Shown piece after piece: positions 6,552 to 6,772 of a stretch of 6,772 nt of DNA (the first letter of the stretch is position 1; the number at the start of each line of letters is the position of its first letter). This stretch comes from Polaromonas sp. (GTDB taxonomy: Bacteria; Pseudomonadota; Gammaproteobacteria; Burkholderiales; Burkholderiaceae_C): positions 1 to 6,772 of the forward strand of contig JANYFF010000606.1 in the NCBI GenBank assembly GCA_025362825.1. Direction: 5' to 3'. The notes beneath the pieces are model-generated. The model was not told the origin of the DNA, made no database searches, and saw only the letters and a list, made by a program, of their open reading frames with translations. The translations under genes and the position numbers were made by a program.

Positions 6552-6772
6552 TCAGCGCTCCTTGATCGCCGCCCGGCGGTTGAACCAGTTCATAAACGCC
6601 GAGGTGAGCAGCGACAGTATCAAGTACACGCCCATGATGATTGAGATGCATTCGACAGCGCGGCCGGACTGGTTGAGCGATGTATTGGCAATCGACACCA
6701 GTTCAGGATAGCCAACGGCAACTGCCAGCGAGGAGTTTTTGGTCAGATTCAAAAACTGGTTGGTCAGCGGCG
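6552..6772 (-). CDS. aapQ: Amino-acid ABC transporter permease AapQ, C-terminal end (truncated by window edge)
   Basis: The last 73 codons, frame open to the right edge. The translation PLTNQFLNLTKNSSLAVAVGYPELVS, followed by a final hydrophobic helix (about CISIIMGVYLILSLLTSAFM) and the basic tail NWFNRRAAIKER, is the standard C-terminus of AapQ-type permeases. The LTKNSSLA sequence follows the EAA loop, which would lie just beyond the window. It forms the channel with AapM. The start is outside the window, so length and domain content upstream are unknown. Confidence 0.88.
   Translation of the reverse strand, partial: PLTNQFLNLTKNSSLAVAVGYPELVSIANTSLNQSGRAVECISIIMGVYLILSLLTSAFMNWFNRRAAIKER

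Overview
The window reads as chromosomal DNA of a GC-rich betaproteobacterium, most likely a Comamonadaceae member (Polaromonas/Rhodoferax/Acidovorax type). This rests on the style of the DnaG protein, an RpoD with a long Lys/Ala/Pro-rich N-terminal extension, and an Aap-type amino-acid ABC operon. Genus is an inference from remembered family features, not from a search. No mobile element, CRISPR array, tRNA or rRNA gene was found. Gene content is mostly core or housekeeping, and I see no convincing undescribed multi-gene system.

Layout. Positions 1-468 (minus) hold the first 156 codons of rpoD, the primary sigma factor, cut by the left edge. Positions 469-815 are a 347-bp gap between dnaG and rpoD. 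Read on the minus strand, it contains a perfect TATAAT box, two short hairpins and a clean intrinsic terminator. This could be a small RNA or an attenuated leader. Positions 816-2789 (minus) are a complete dnaG primase with a GTG start. Positions 2790-2888 are a 99-bp divergent control region. Positions 2889-4553 (plus) are a complete AMP-forming acyl-CoA ligase with a TTG start and a strong Shine-Dalgarno (SD) site. Positions 4554-4665 are a convergent gap with a perfect 7-bp-stem palindrome. Positions 4666-6772 (minus) are the end of an amino-acid ABC transporter operon, aapQ (3' end) - aapM - aapP.

How the genes work together. dnaG followed by rpoD is the conserved tail of the macromolecular synthesis operon (rpsU-dnaG-rpoD in many bacteria). 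Here the position upstream of dnaG is taken by the divergent ligase. The three aap genes are very tightly packed and translate in the order aapQ, aapM, aapP: two membrane subunits and the ATPase of a polar amino-acid importer, whose periplasmic binding protein (aapJ) would be expected upstream, beyond the right edge. The ligase probably activates a carboxylic acid to its CoA thioester and has no pathway partner inside the window.

The points most worth a second look are the promoter/terminator arrangement between dnaG and rpoD, and a triple 10-bp tandem repeat that carries both the aapM stop codon and the aapP ribosome-binding site.
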